Origin: Methylomicrobium agile
Lineage (GTDB): Bacteria; Pseudomonadota; Gammaproteobacteria; Methylococcales; Methylomonadaceae
DNA length: 64,000 nt
NCBI RefSeq assembly: GCF_000733855.1
Contig: NZ_JPOJ01000001.1
Span: 2,108,001 to 2,172,000 of the forward strand
Reading direction: 5' to 3'
Positions 33,416-43,176 of the stretch are shown here, piece after piece; within the stretch, counting starts at the first letter, position 1; each line of letters opens with the position of its first letter. The notes under the pieces are model-generated. The model searched no databases. It was given only the letters and a program-made list of their open reading frames with translations, and was not told the DNA's origin. Both the position numbers and the translations under genes were made by a program.

Positions 33416-36400
33416 ATGTTTACCAAGGTGTTGATCGCCAACCGCGGCGAAATTGCCTGCCGCATCATCGCCACGCTAAAAAAGCTCGATATCCGCAGCG
33501 TTGCTGTCTATTCGGAAGCGGATGCGCATGCGCTTCACGTGCAGGAAGCCGACGAAGCGGTCTGTATAGGTCCGTCCGCCCCTGCCGACAGCTATTTGCG
33601 CACCGACCGGATATTGGACGCCGCTCTGTCCACCGGCGCCGAGGCGATCCATCCCGGCTATGGTTTTTTGAGCGAAAATGCCGATTTTGCCGAACAATGC
33701 GCGGCTCATGGCGTCGTGTTCATCGGCCCGACGCCGGACATGCTCCGGCAGTTCGGACTCAAACATACAGCGCGCGCGCTCGCGGAAGCCAATCGAGTGC
33801 CGCTATTGCCCGGCACCGACCTTTTGTCCGGCATTGAACAGGCGGAAAGCCTCGCCGAAGTGATCGGTTATCCGGTCATGCTTAAAAGCACCGCCGGCGG
33901 AGGCGGTATAGGCATGCGCCTGTGCCGCAACAAAAACGAGCTGCAGGATGCGTTCGGCATCGTGCAGCGGCTCAGCGCTGCCAACTTCAAGGACGGCGGT
34001 TTGTACCTCGAAAAGTTCGTCCAGCGCGCCCGCCACCTCGAAGTGCAGATCTTTGGCGACGGCCGGGGCCGCGTGCTGCATCTCGGCGAGCGCGACTGCT
34101 CTGTGCAGCGACGGAACCAAAAAGTGATCGAAGAAACACCCGCCCCGAATCTGCCGGAGGCGATGCGCGACTCGCTCTACCGGCATGCGCTTGCGTTGAC
34201 CGCCGCCGTGAATTACCGCTCGGCCGGCACGGTGGAGTTCGTTTATGACGAAGACGCATCTGCATGCTATTTCTTGGAGGTAAATACGCGGCTTCAGGTT
34301 GAACATGGCGTGACCGAGGCCGTGACCGGCGTTGATTTGGTCGAGTGGATGCTGCGCCTCGCAGCCGGCGAATCGGATTTTCTGGACACTTATCGGCACC
34401 GGCCGCAAGGCGCGGCGATGCAGGTGCGGGTCTACGCGGAAGACCCGAACAAAAACTTTCAACCATCAGCGGGCCTTTTAACCGATACGCGCCTTCCGCA
34501 GCATATCCGTGTCGATCATTGGCTCGAAAACGGTTTGCTGGTGACGCCGCATTACGATCCCTTGCTCGCCAAGATCATCGTGCACGGCGATACGCGCGCC
34601 ACCGCGCTTCTGCAGATGGAAACCGCGCTGGACGCCACGCACCTGGCAGGCATTGAAACGAACCTGGCCTATTTGCGGCAAATCGTCGCCGACTCCATCT
34701 TCCGCGGCGGCCGGCAAACGACCGCGTATCTGAATCAATTCCGCTACTGCGCCCTTACGATCGACGTGCTGGAGGCGGGCACCCAAAGCATGATTCAGGA
34801 CTATCCGGGACGCCTGGGGTATTGGGATGTCGGGGTGCCGCCTTCCGGCCCGATGGATCCTTTCGCGTTCCGTCTGGCCAACCGGATACTCGGCAATGCA
34901 GAAGATGCGGCTGGGCTCGAAATGACGATCCACGGTCCGACGCTCAGATTTAATCTGGATGCCCGGATTGCGCTGACCGGCGCGGCGATGAGTGCCGAAC
35001 TGAACGGCGAAGCGGTCCCTTTTTGGCAGCCGGTGGTGGTCAAGGCGGGCGATACGTTGAAACTAGGCGGTATTATCGGCCAGGGTTGCCGCACCTACCT
35101 GGCGGTCAGCCACGGCTTTGACGTGCCCGAGTATCTCGGCAGCCGCGCGACATTCGCGCTCGGCAAGTTCGGCGGCCACGGGGGGCGGGCCTTGCGGGTC
35201 GGCGATGTGCTCGCGGTGCGGAAAGAGAGTTCCGGCTTGACGGAAACGCGGATTCGAAAAGCCGCTATACCCGATTATCGAAACGACTGGACCATCGGCG
35301 TGCTGTACGGCCCGCATGGCGCTCCCGATTTTTTTACCGAGGCGGACATCGAACAATTTTTCTCGACCGCCTGGGAAGTACATTACAACTCGAATCGGAC
35401 CGGCATCCGTCTGATCGGGCCGAAGCCGGAATGGGCGCGTCCCGACGGCGGCGAGGCCGGGCTGCATCCGTCGAACATTCACGACAATGCCTATGCGGTC
35501 GGCACGGTGGACTTTACCGGTGACATGCCGGTGATCCTGGGGCCGGACGGCCCGAGCCTCGGCGGTTTCGTGTGCCCGGCGACGGTCGTAGGCGCCGACT
35601 TGTGGAAGCTCGGCCAGCTCAAGCCCGGCGACACGATCCGTTTTCACCGCCTTACGCGCGAAGAAGCCGCCGCGCTCGATAGGTCCCTTGAGCAGTTCAT
35701 CGCGGCGCCGGAGCAGGCCTTGCCGCCGCAGTTACCGGCCAGAACGGAGACTCGCGTCGGCGAAGACTGTGTCCTGAAACGGCTTCCGGAATCCCCGGCC
35801 AGCCTGGCGGTCATCTATCGCCAGGCCGGCGACAGCTATCTTCTGGTCGAATACGGTCCTCTGGTGCTGGATTTGAATCTGCGGTTTCGGATCCACGCAT
35901 TGGTCGAATGGCTCAGGACAGAGCGGATTTCCGGGATCGTCGATCTGACGCCGGGCATTCGCTCGCTGCAGATTCATTACGACCGCAGATTGCCGTTGTC
36001 CAGGCTGATGGACATTCTGGCGCAAGCCGAAGCGGAATTGCCGGCGATCGATGAAATGGAAGTGCCCTCGCGGATCGTGCATTTGCCCTTGTCCTGGGAC
36101 GATCCATCAACGCGTTTGGCAATCGAAAAATACATGCAATCGGTGCGCAAGGATGCGCCCTGGTGCCCGAGTAACATCGAGTTCATCCGCCGGATCAACG
36201 GCCTCGACAGCATCGAGCAGGTGCGCGAGATTCTTTTCGACGCCAGTTACCTGGTGCTGGGTCTCGGCGATGTGTATCTCGGCGCGCCGGTTGCGACGCC
36301 GATCGATCCCCGTCATCGCCTGGTCACGACCAAGTACAATCCGGCCCGCACCTGGACGCCCGAAAATGCGGTCGGGATCGGCGGCGCCTATTTATGCGTC

Positions 36401-37030
36401 TACGGTATGGAAGGGCCGGGCGGTTACCAGTTTGTCGGGCGCACCGTGCCGATGTGGAACCACTACCGGCAAACCGCGGATTTTCAGGACGGCAAGCCAT
36501 GGCTGCTGCGGTTTTTTGATCAGATCCGCTTCTTTCCGGTCACGGCGGACGAACTGTTGCGCTACCGAGAAGACGTGACCCGGGGCAGAATCAAGCTCGA
36601 CATCCGCGAAGAAACCTTCAGCCTGCGCCGCTACAACGAGTTCTTGCGCGCGCACGCTGCCGAGATTGCCTCCTTCAAATGCCGGCAGCAAGCGGCATTC
36701 GACGACGAACGCGAAAGCTGGAATCGTACAGGCCTGAGTTACGCGGATGATCATGCGGTCGCACAGGCGTCCGCCGATACCGAACTGGATTTGCCGGCCG
36801 GCGCAAGACCGGTGGCCAGTCACATGGCCGGCAACGTCTGGAAGGTTTTGGCCAGGGAGGGCGAATGGGTCGATCAAGGCGATCCGTTGGTCATCGTCGA
36901 GTCGATGAAGATGGAATTCGACATTCTAGCCCCCCAAAGCGGCCGTATCTGGAAAGTGTTTTGCAGCGAAGGCGGACCGATTGCGGCCGGCCAGGATTTG
37001 TTGATTTTGCAGGACGAGGAGCACGCCTGA
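33416..37030 (+). CDS. Guanidine carboxylase (urea carboxylase family, biotin-dependent)
   Basis: 1204 aa from the ATG at 33416. Biotin carboxylase part (residues 1-450): LIANRGEIACRII, the ATP-grasp GYPVMLKSTAGGGGIGMRL, EVNTRLQVEHGVTE. Then the carboxyltransferase regions AHS2 (YPGRLGYWDVGVPPSGPMDPFAFRL, in parts, near 470) and AHS1 (near 800-1000), and the C-terminal biotinyl domain with VESMKMEFD around residue 1160 (Lys ~1164 carries biotin). It uses ATP and bicarbonate. Members once called urea carboxylase but linked to ykkC riboswitches and DUF1989 genes prefer guanidine; that context decides the name here. Full length for the family. Confidence 0.9.
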   Translation: MFTKVLIANRGEIACRIIATLKKLDIRSVAVYSEADAHALHVQEADEAVCIGPSAPADSYLRTDRILDAALSTGAEAIHPGYGFLSENADFAEQCAAHGVVFIGPTPDMLRQFGLKHTARALAEANRVPLLPGTDLLSGIEQAESLAEVIGYPVMLKSTAGGGGIGMRLCRNKNELQDAFGIVQRLSAANFKDGGLYLEKFVQRARHLEVQIFGDGRGRVLHLGERDCSVQRRNQKVIEETPAPNLPEAMRDSLYRHALALTAAVNYRSAGTVEFVYDEDASACYFLEVNTRLQVEHGVTEAVTGVDLVEWMLRLAAGESDFLDTYRHRPQGAAMQVRVYAEDPNKNFQPSAGLLTDTRLPQHIRVDHWLENGLLVTPHYDPLLAKIIVHGDTRATALLQMETALDATHLAGIETNLAYLRQIVADSIFRGGRQTTAYLNQFRYCALTIDVLEAGTQSMIQDYPGRLGYWDVGVPPSGPMDPFAFRLANRILGNAEDAAGLEMTIHGPTLRFNLDARIALTGAAMSAELNGEAVPFWQPVVVKAGDTLKLGGIIGQGCRTYLAVSHGFDVPEYLGSRATFALGKFGGHGGRALRVGDVLAVRKESSGLTETRIRKAAIPDYRNDWTIGVLYGPHGAPDFFTEADIEQFFSTAWEVHYNSNRTGIRLIGPKPEWARPDGGEAGLHPSNIHDNAYAVGTVDFTGDMPVILGPDGPSLGGFVCPATVVGADLWKLGQLKPGDTIRFHRLTREEAAALDRSLEQFIAAPEQALPPQLPARTETRVGEDCVLKRLPESPASLAVIYRQAGDSYLLVEYGPLVLDLNLRFRIHALVEWLRTERISGIVDLTPGIRSLQIHYDRRLPLSRLMDILAQAEAELPAIDEMEVPSRIVHLPLSWDDPSTRLAIEKYMQSVRKDAPWCPSNIEFIRRINGLDSIEQVREILFDASYLVLGLGDVYLGAPVATPIDPRHRLVTTKYNPARTWTPENAVGIGGAYLCVYGMEGPGGYQFVGRTVPMWNHYRQTADFQDGKPWLLRFFDQIRFFPVTADELLRYREDVTRGRIKLDIREETFSLRRYNEFLRAHAAEIASFKCRQQAAFDDERESWNRTGLSYADDHAVAQASADTELDLPAGARPVASHMAGNVWKVLAREGEWVDQGDPLVIVESMKMEFDILAPQSGRIWKVFCSEGGPIAAGQDLLILQDEEHA

Positions 37031-38838
37031 TGGCCATCCCTTACGAATTACCCCTTGCGCTCGATATGGCAGCCTTGCGGCAAGCCTATATGGACCGCCT
37101 ATTGACGCCGACCGGGCTCGTCGAGAGGTTGTGGCAACGCCTCGAACACATCCCGAATGACGGCGTCTGGATCAGCCGGCTGTCCCGCGAGGATTTGATC
37201 GGCTACGCCGCCGCGTTGGAGCGGAAAAGCCCGGACGAATTGCCGTTATACGGCATTCCATTTGCGATCAAGGACAACATCGATCTGGCCGGCTTGGAGA
37301 CGACCGCCGCCTGTCCGTCCTTTGCCTATCGCCCGGAAAAATCGGCTTTCGTGGTGCAGCGGTTGATTGCGGCGGGCGCGATACCGATCGGCAAAACCAA
37401 TCTCGACCAGTTCGCGACCGGCCTGGTCGGCACCCGTTCGCCCTACGGTATTTGCAGAAACGCTTTCGATGCCGATTACATCGCGGGTGGCTCAAGCTCG
37501 GGTTCTGCGGTAGCTGTTGCCAAAGGCCTGGTCAGTTTTGCGCTCGGCACCGATACCGCCGGCTCCGGCCGCGTGCCGGCGGCATTCAACAATCTCGTCG
37601 GAGTGAAACCCAGCCGCGGGCTGCTCAGTGCTTCGGGCGTCGTACCGGCCTGCCAAAGCCTCGATTGCGTTTCGATTTTCGCGTTGAGCGCCCAGGATGC
37701 CGAGCGGGTTTTGCAGGTCGCTCAGGCTTACGACAGGCTCGATCTCTACGCCCGCCCCGACGATCCCAGGCCGATGTGGCCGGGCTTTCCGGATACCTTC
37801 CGTTTCGGCGTTCCGGAGTCCGGGCAACTGGCTTTCTTCGGCGATCAGGACGCCAGGGCCCTGTTCTATCAGGCTGTCGATGAGCTTTCCGAACTCGGCG
37901 GGGAAGCGGTTGCGGTCGATTTTGAACCTTTTCTTGAAGCGGCGAAACTGCTGTATAACGGCCCTTGGGTCGCAGAGCGCTACGGCGTCGTCAGGAAGAT
38001 GCTCGACCGCGACCCGGACGCCTTGTGGCCGGTTACCCGGGAAATTATCGCCGCCGGCGCGGAGTTATCGATGGCGGATGCCTGGAAAGCCTTTCACAGG
38101 CTTCAGATCTTGAAGCGGCAGGCCGATAGTCTTTGGAAACAGGCGGATGTCCTGCTCACGCCCACGACCGGTACGATCTATCGGATCGATGAAGTCGAGG
38201 CCGAACCCATCAAACGCAATACCGATCTCGGCTATTACACCAACTTCATGAATTTGCTCGACCTGTCCGCGATTGCTTTGCCCGCGGGATTCCGTCCCAA
38301 CGGCCTGCCGTTCGGCATCACGTTGTGCGCCCCGGCGTTTTCCGATCGCTTATTGTTGGCCTTGGCGCGGCGCCGCGAAATCGCGCGGCCGCACACACTG
38401 GGAACCAGCCGCCGGTATCCGGCGGCTCTCGAAGCGGCAATTTCCTATTCCAAGCCCGAGTTTACCGAAGTCGCTGTTTGCGGAGCCCACCTCTCCGGGA
38501 TGCCTCTGAACCATCTGCTGACCGATCGCGGGGGACGCCTGATCCGGACCGTCCGGACGCAACCTCTTTACCGCTTGTATGCCTTGCCGGACGGCAAGCG
38601 TCCCGGACTAGTCAGGCGCGCCGGCGGAGCCTCGATCGAAGTCGAAGTCTGGAAGCTGCCGACGACGGCTTATGGCGAGTTTGTCGCCGAAATCCCGGCC
38701 CCGCTCGGTATCGGCTGGGTCGAACTGAACGACGGTTCTCGGGTGCAGGGCTTTCTTTGCGAGGCCTATGCTTCCGAAGAAGCCCGCGACATAACCGTCT
38801 TCAATAGCTGGCGAGCGTATCTCGCGCGCCCCTCGTAG
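37030..38838 (+). CDS. atzF: Allophanate hydrolase
   Basis: 602 aa. Amidase-signature enzyme with the Ser-cisSer-Lys triad regions visible: PFAIKDNIDLAG (Lys ~82), AGGSSSGSAVAVAKG (~153-166) and GTDTAGSGRVPAAF (~173-186). The C-terminal ~140 residues (VCGAHLSGMPLNHLL onwards) are the extra allophanate hydrolase domain. It splits allophanate to ammonium and CO2, the last step of guanidine breakdown. Its ATG overlaps the TGA of the carboxylase gene. Confidence 0.92.
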   Translation: MAIPYELPLALDMAALRQAYMDRLLTPTGLVERLWQRLEHIPNDGVWISRLSREDLIGYAAALERKSPDELPLYGIPFAIKDNIDLAGLETTAACPSFAYRPEKSAFVVQRLIAAGAIPIGKTNLDQFATGLVGTRSPYGICRNAFDADYIAGGSSSGSAVAVAKGLVSFALGTDTAGSGRVPAAFNNLVGVKPSRGLLSASGVVPACQSLDCVSIFALSAQDAERVLQVAQAYDRLDLYARPDDPRPMWPGFPDTFRFGVPESGQLAFFGDQDARALFYQAVDELSELGGEAVAVDFEPFLEAAKLLYNGPWVAERYGVVRKMLDRDPDALWPVTREIIAAGAELSMADAWKAFHRLQILKRQADSLWKQADVLLTPTTGTIYRIDEVEAEPIKRNTDLGYYTNFMNLLDLSAIALPAGFRPNGLPFGITLCAPAFSDRLLLALARRREIARPHTLGTSRRYPAALEAAISYSKPEFTEVAVCGAHLSGMPLNHLLTDRGGRLIRTVRTQPLYRLYALPDGKRPGLVRRAGGASIEVEVWKLPTTAYGEFVAEIPAPLGIGWVELNDGSRVQGFLCEAYASEEARDITVFNSWRAYLARPS

Positions 38839-38978
38839 TCGACACGGGCCGCTTCCAGGCCATTTTCCCCGATCTTCGCCGCATACGATCTCGCTGGCCT
38901 TGTAGCAAGCGAGTCAGGCCGGCTTGCGCATAAATTTTACGATTTATTTTTTTCACAATGTTTTCGAGAGGTTTCAGC

Positions 38979-40280
38979 ATGACCCATAAATTCCATCTAT
39001 TTCGCACCTTGGGAGCAGCCTTGCCGATCGTGTTCGCGCCCGGAACGCTTTACGCCGAAGACCGTCAGGGCCTCCTGGACGGCCTTTCCTTCATCAACGA
39101 GTCATCCTGGTTCAAAGACAGCGGATTGTATCTGAACGCCTGGGCGGATATGGGAATTGTCTATAATGCCAATGATCCCGAGGATAATTACAACGGTCCG
39201 GTGGTCTTCGCAGATCGCGCCAATGAATTCAATTTGAATCAACTGGTTGTCCAGCTTTCGCGCGATATAGACACGAAAGGCAACGACTGGGATATTGGAG
39301 GACGCTTCACTTTTATGTACGGCAGTGATGCGCGTTTCAATACGATTAATCCGTACGGAAAAGGCCACTGGGACAATGATCTGATCAGCGACGACACGCG
39401 TTTTTATAAAATCGCGATGCCGAATGCTTACCTCGACATCTTAGCGCCCATCGGCAACGGCCTGACTGCGCGTATCGGGCGCTTTTATACGATCATGGGG
39501 TATGAAACCGGGTTGTCGCCGGACAACTTTTTTTATACCCATCCTTATACTTTCCAATACGGCGAACCTTTCACCCACTTGGGGATGACCCTGACTTATC
39601 CTTTCTCCGATCAGTTCAGCGTGGTCGCAGGTGCAGTCACCGGCGGACACACTTCCCTGAACGGAGTATTGGACGGCAACGGCGGCTGGGATGGTTTCGA
39701 TGAGAACCTGAACATCTGGAATTTTCTGGGCGGCCTCTTCTGGAATTCAAAAGATCAGGCAACCCGGCTTGCGATGTCCGTCATTACCGGCGACGTAAAC
39801 AGCGACAGCGCGCTGGAGGATTTCCGGTTGCAAAACGGCTTCGAGAAAAGAGACAATCGTACATTTTACAGTTTTGTGCTCCAGCACGATTTTACCGAAC
39901 GCTGGCATTATGTCCTGCAGCATGACCACGGCATCGAACAGCAGCATCCGCTGAACAATTTTCGCACCGCCGAATGGTACGGGGTGCAGACGCAAACTCG
40001 TTACGACCTGTCCGATACCCTGGGCATTGGCCTCAGAGCCGAATGGTTTCGCGATGACGATGGCGTTCGCGTCGGCCAGATATGCCCCGGATGCGCCAAA
40101 CTGGCCAGCGGCCCTGCCAGTTATTACACTGTATCCGCAGGCTTGAACTGGAAGCCGGTCAAATGGGTAGCGGTCAGACCAGAAATTCGTTACGACTGGG
40201 CGGACGGAATAGACAATTACGATGCAGGCAATAAAGATCATCAACTGTTGTTTGGAGCCGATATCGTCGTTTCGTTCTGA
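38979..40280 (+). CDS. Outer-membrane porin (BBP2/DUF1597-like)
   Basis: 433 aa from the ATG at 38979 (GAGAGG eight bases before). Signal peptide of ~25 residues ending near TLYAED. The mature part is rich in alternating aromatic/polar strands (GLYLNAWADMGIVYN, FNLNQLVVQL, AYLDILAPIGNGLTARIGRFYTI in parts) and ends in Phe (ADIVVSF), the beta-barrel end signal. It is 140 bases after the allophanate hydrolase and may share its transcript. A role in guanidine entry is suggested by position only. Confidence 0.8.
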   Translation: MTHKFHLFRTLGAALPIVFAPGTLYAEDRQGLLDGLSFINESSWFKDSGLYLNAWADMGIVYNANDPEDNYNGPVVFADRANEFNLNQLVVQLSRDIDTKGNDWDIGGRFTFMYGSDARFNTINPYGKGHWDNDLISDDTRFYKIAMPNAYLDILAPIGNGLTARIGRFYTIMGYETGLSPDNFFYTHPYTFQYGEPFTHLGMTLTYPFSDQFSVVAGAVTGGHTSLNGVLDGNGGWDGFDENLNIWNFLGGLFWNSKDQATRLAMSVITGDVNSDSALEDFRLQNGFEKRDNRTFYSFVLQHDFTERWHYVLQHDHGIEQQHPLNNFRTAEWYGVQTQTRYDLSDTLGIGLRAEWFRDDDGVRVGQICPGCAKLASGPASYYTVSAGLNWKPVKWVAVRPEIRYDWADGIDNYDAGNKDHQLLFGADIVVSF

Positions 40281-40298
40281 TTTTCCATCACAAGGTTT

Positions 40299-40622
40299 AA
40301 ACCACCGGCTTTAGCCGGTCAGCTTTAGCTGCGAAAATAGAGCACAAGGAGGTGTGAGATGGATTACAGATACGGAAGCCATACGGTTTGCCAGATTGAA
40401 TATCATTTTGTGACGGTAACAAAATTGGGCACAGTATTATTTTCTGTTCAATCGTTAGTGAAATGACGGAAAGGATGATTAAACCGTATTTGGAGTATCA
40501 CATGGGTGCCTAATCCCAATGACGATTTTTAAGATGAAGCCCGGTGAAGACGCGTCGTTTAGCCGACGCTTATCCGGACTTTCAGTCTGTAACGCAAACC
40601 CACCGGCTTCTAGCCGGTGGTT
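40299..40622 (+). mobile_element. Internally deleted IS200/IS605 element
   Basis: Hairpin ends are kept: AACCACCGGCTTTAGCCGGT (40300-40319) and CCACCGGCTTCTAGCCGGTG (40600-40619). Inside, the start of a TnpA-Y1 transposase (MDYRYGSHTVCQIEYHFV, from 40359) joins after ~30 codons to its extreme C-terminus (ERMIKPYLEYH, then PNPNDDF and stop in another frame). The catalytic middle is lost, so it can move only if helped by another copy. Confidence 0.85.
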
Positions 40623-40680
40623 GTTTAGTGAATTGAATTGAAGTGAGTTAAATGAAATTTTCCTTATTGAAAAACAACGG

Positions 40681-40977
40681 TTAGCGGCACGTGTAAACCC
40701 GGGCTTCGGCTTCTCCGTTCCATCCCCCAATCGTTCTGAAATTCGTATAGACAATATCGGTAGCCCTTAAGGCACCGGCTTTCCGGATGGCATTGACTTT
40801 GGCAAGCGGCTTCCATTCCAAATGCTTTCCATATCCGGAAAATCCGTCAATAATGCCTAGAAATTGGCAATTTTTTATAGCTGATTCAGTTACTTCTAAT
40901 GGAGTGGCATACGCCGAGATGATGAGGCTTGCAAACAAAATAAAGGCGGCAGCGATACGAAAAGTATTGGATATCAT
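40681..40977 (-). CDS. Small exported protein
   Basis: 98 aa. N-terminal signal peptide (FRIAAAFILFASLIISAYA, residues 6-24), then a compact domain with Cys near 37 and 97 (KNCQFLG, VYTCR) that could form a disulfide. The pattern NCQFLG..G......A...A.......ATDIVY resembles small periplasmic DUF4156-type proteins, but I do not assign it. It sits between IS remnants with no obvious partner. Confidence 0.6.
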   Translation of the reverse strand: MISNTFRIAAAFILFASLIISAYATPLEVTESAIKNCQFLGIIDGFSGYGKHLEWKPLAKVNAIRKAGALRATDIVYTNFRTIGGWNGEAEARVYTCR

Positions 40978-41045
40978 GGCACAAATCCTCCCATTACAAC
41001 TGTTTTTAATTATCAGATCGTTAATAGTTGTACGTCATTGCACTA

Positions 41046-41959
41046 AGAGCCTATCCCAATAGCTCCGAAGCGCCAGGTGATGAGGCCGCAGGCTAAGTGG
41101 AGCATGGACAAATAAGACGCCGCATGTTTCTCCCCGCGGATTAGGATCCGGCGAAACCGATTCATCCCGTTGGGGGTGCGCTCCACGATCCAACGCCGTG
41201 CCTTAAAGTCGGCCTCGCGCTTGAGGGACTGCGCTTCTTCACCGCGTACCCCGGATAGGCGCCGTATAACCGAACGCCTCCGCCAACTCGCGAATTTCCT
41301 CATAGTCGTAGCCTTTGTCCTGGCAGCGGTTTTTCGGTGGCTCAGGTGTCGGTTCGGGGCGCGGGATAACAATCGCCGCCCCGGTGGCACGCGTCAACTT
41401 CATGTCATTCCGGTTCGCGCCGTCAATCACCTCACTGACCAGCAGTCCCGCCGCGTCGGTCAATAGGTTTCGCTTGACGCCTTGCTTGCCGCGATCGGTG
41501 GGATTGCGCCCGACTTTTTTCCGCCTCCGCGAGCGGGGGTTTGCTCATCGCTCCATCCAGAGACAACCACGATCAATCCACTCCTTTCAGTCCGTCATAG
41601 GCCAATAGCCCTTCCTGCCAGAAGGCTTAAAAGACGCCGGCCTAGGTCCATTCCAGAAAGCGCCGATGCGCCGAGCTGCTGGAACAGAGGCCGGTGGCGT
41701 TTAGCGCATTCCATGGGCAGCCGGTGCGCAGCACGAACAAGATCGCGTTCATCGCCTGCCGATCCGGAACGCGAGGATTGTGGCAGCCCAAATGATGGGA
41801 CTTACGGGGCGGCAACAAAGGCTCCATCCGCCCCCATAAGGCATCCGAAAGCCGCCAGCCATCGTCTTTTATCGCTAATCCCATACTGTATACTTCTTCA
41901 ACAATCGTTTCAGTTTTAGAGGTCTCTTGCCAGACCGAGGTTCCTACTGAGATAGGCTC
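41046..41959 (-). mobile_element. Decayed IS5-family element
   Basis: Inverted ends GAGCCTATCCCAATAG (from 41047) and its partner GAGCCTATCTCAGTAG on the other strand (ending 41959), with a CTA direct repeat on both sides (41043-41045, 41960-41962). The - strand holds an IS5 transposase in pieces: LSDALWGRMEPLLPP and AILFVLRTGCPWNAL (41642-41884), then pieces in other frames, ending VERTPNGMNRFRRILIRGEKH near 41150. Several frameshifts; not functional. Confidence 0.85.
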
Positions 41960-42067
41960 CTACCGTGCTATTGATGCGGCGGGCGACACTGCCTATGCTA
42001 ATGCTTCTGTAAGCAAGCTTCATAACCATATGGCAATAGGCTTAGGCTATAGTTCCAATCCTAATTA

Positions 42068-43064
42068 ACCTGAGTTCGGGATAAGCCATTATGTCTGAGG
42101 TACCAGATTCACTTTAAGTAATGAGAGCGTGGGTTTGTTATCGCACAGGCAGTAAGCGATGATGCCAGACATCAGGTTAACGACGAAGTTGCCCACCGAA
42201 CGATGGCGGGTGTGTTCAATCTGACACAAGTTTTTCAATTCGTCAAAGACCGTCTCGATCAAAGCGCGTCGGCGCAGGATGGCTTTTTCAAAGTCGGTGC
42301 GGGGCACAGGTTTCATATTCTTTCTGAGTGGGGTAATGAGCTGGATCCCCAGCCCGGCCAGGGTTTCAGTCAGCTCTTTGCTCAGATAGCCTTTGTCGGC
42401 GAACAGCTGGCCGAAGAGCCCTTGGCATAACTCCGGCATGGGCTTACGATCGTCGACATTGCCGGGTGTCAGTTTGAGGCCGATCAGCTGGCCTTTCGAA
42501 TTGATGATCGCATGGAGCTTCAAGCCATAGAACCAAGCCCATCGAGGTCTTGCCGCGCTGAGCAAGCCCTGGAAGACCTGGTGGCGCCGAATGCGCCGGT
42601 TATCGCAGACCGCTAACGCGGTGGCATCGGCAATAGAAATCCCGTCACATTCGCCCTTGAACAATATGAACAAGGCGGCCAGCGGCACCACGCAGCGGGG
42701 CAGGAATTCGACGCAACGGGGATAACTGGGGAGTCTGGGAAATTCGGCGCGCAGATGGCGGCAGACATAGCCCAGGTAGGAGGACTTGAGCTGGCGGATG
42801 CGCAACTGATGAAACAGAATGGACAGCGTCATTAACTCCGATAGACTCAAGGTGCTGGGCCGCTGGCGCCGTTTCGCCCCGCTCGCTAACAGATGGCGTT
42901 TCCATGGCGGCTCAAACACCCGGCAAAAATCGTCGATCAGACAAAAAAGTTCGGTTAAACTGTCCATGAGCGCATCCCGATTCCCTTCAGATTAGTTTGC
43001 TAAACAGAATCTTACGCGAAAAAGGAGGTGCCTCTCTCAAGATTTTCTTATCCCGAACTCAGGT
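42068..43064 (-). mobile_element. Complete IS982-family element
   Basis: 997 bases with perfect inverted ends ACCTGAGTTCGGGATAAG at both sides and one intact transposase gene. The flanking 7-mers (CTAATTA and TATTCAT) do not match, so the target duplication is lost or the flanks have recombined. The ends equal those of the MITE at 20538-20842. Confidence 0.93.
42089..42967 (-). CDS. IS982-family transposase
   Basis: 292 aa, usual length for the family. FCLIDDFCRVFEP at the N-terminus is typical of IS982. DDE residues are expected in ISIADATALAVCD (~residue 120), LTPGNVDDRKPMPEL with LFADKGYLSKEL (~165-195) and RRALIETVFDELKNLCQIEHTRHRS (in parts, ~235-260). Intact and probably active, and able to mobilise the matching MITE. 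Confidence 0.93.
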   Translation of the reverse strand: MDSLTELFCLIDDFCRVFEPPWKRHLLASGAKRRQRPSTLSLSELMTLSILFHQLRIRQLKSSYLGYVCRHLRAEFPRLPSYPRCVEFLPRCVVPLAALFILFKGECDGISIADATALAVCDNRRIRRHQVFQGLLSAARPRWAWFYGLKLHAIINSKGQLIGLKLTPGNVDDRKPMPELCQGLFGQLFADKGYLSKELTETLAGLGIQLITPLRKNMKPVPRTDFEKAILRRRALIETVFDELKNLCQIEHTRHRSVGNFVVNLMSGIIAYCLCDNKPTLSLLKVNLVPQT

Positions 43065-43176
43065 TATTCATACTAATCTTGGAAGTCGTCAGGTCAAGGC
43101 CAAAGTTTTATAGATATTGGCAACTGAGTCTATATGAAGTACTATAGACAGTATTGAGTTCTATTGGAGGCTCATC

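Noticed and set aside
33416-38838. Urea carboxylase/allophanate hydrolase (urea amidolyase) naming
   Set aside because: The DUF1989 pair and the ykkC riboswitch point to guanidine as the substrate; urea may still be a side substrate.
41960-42067. A possible protein C-terminus (AIDAAGDTAYANAS...GLGYSSNPN) between the IS5 and IS982 elements
   Set aside because: Only ~35 codons, no start, and upstream it would overlap the small exported gene on the other strand; not enough to name a gene.
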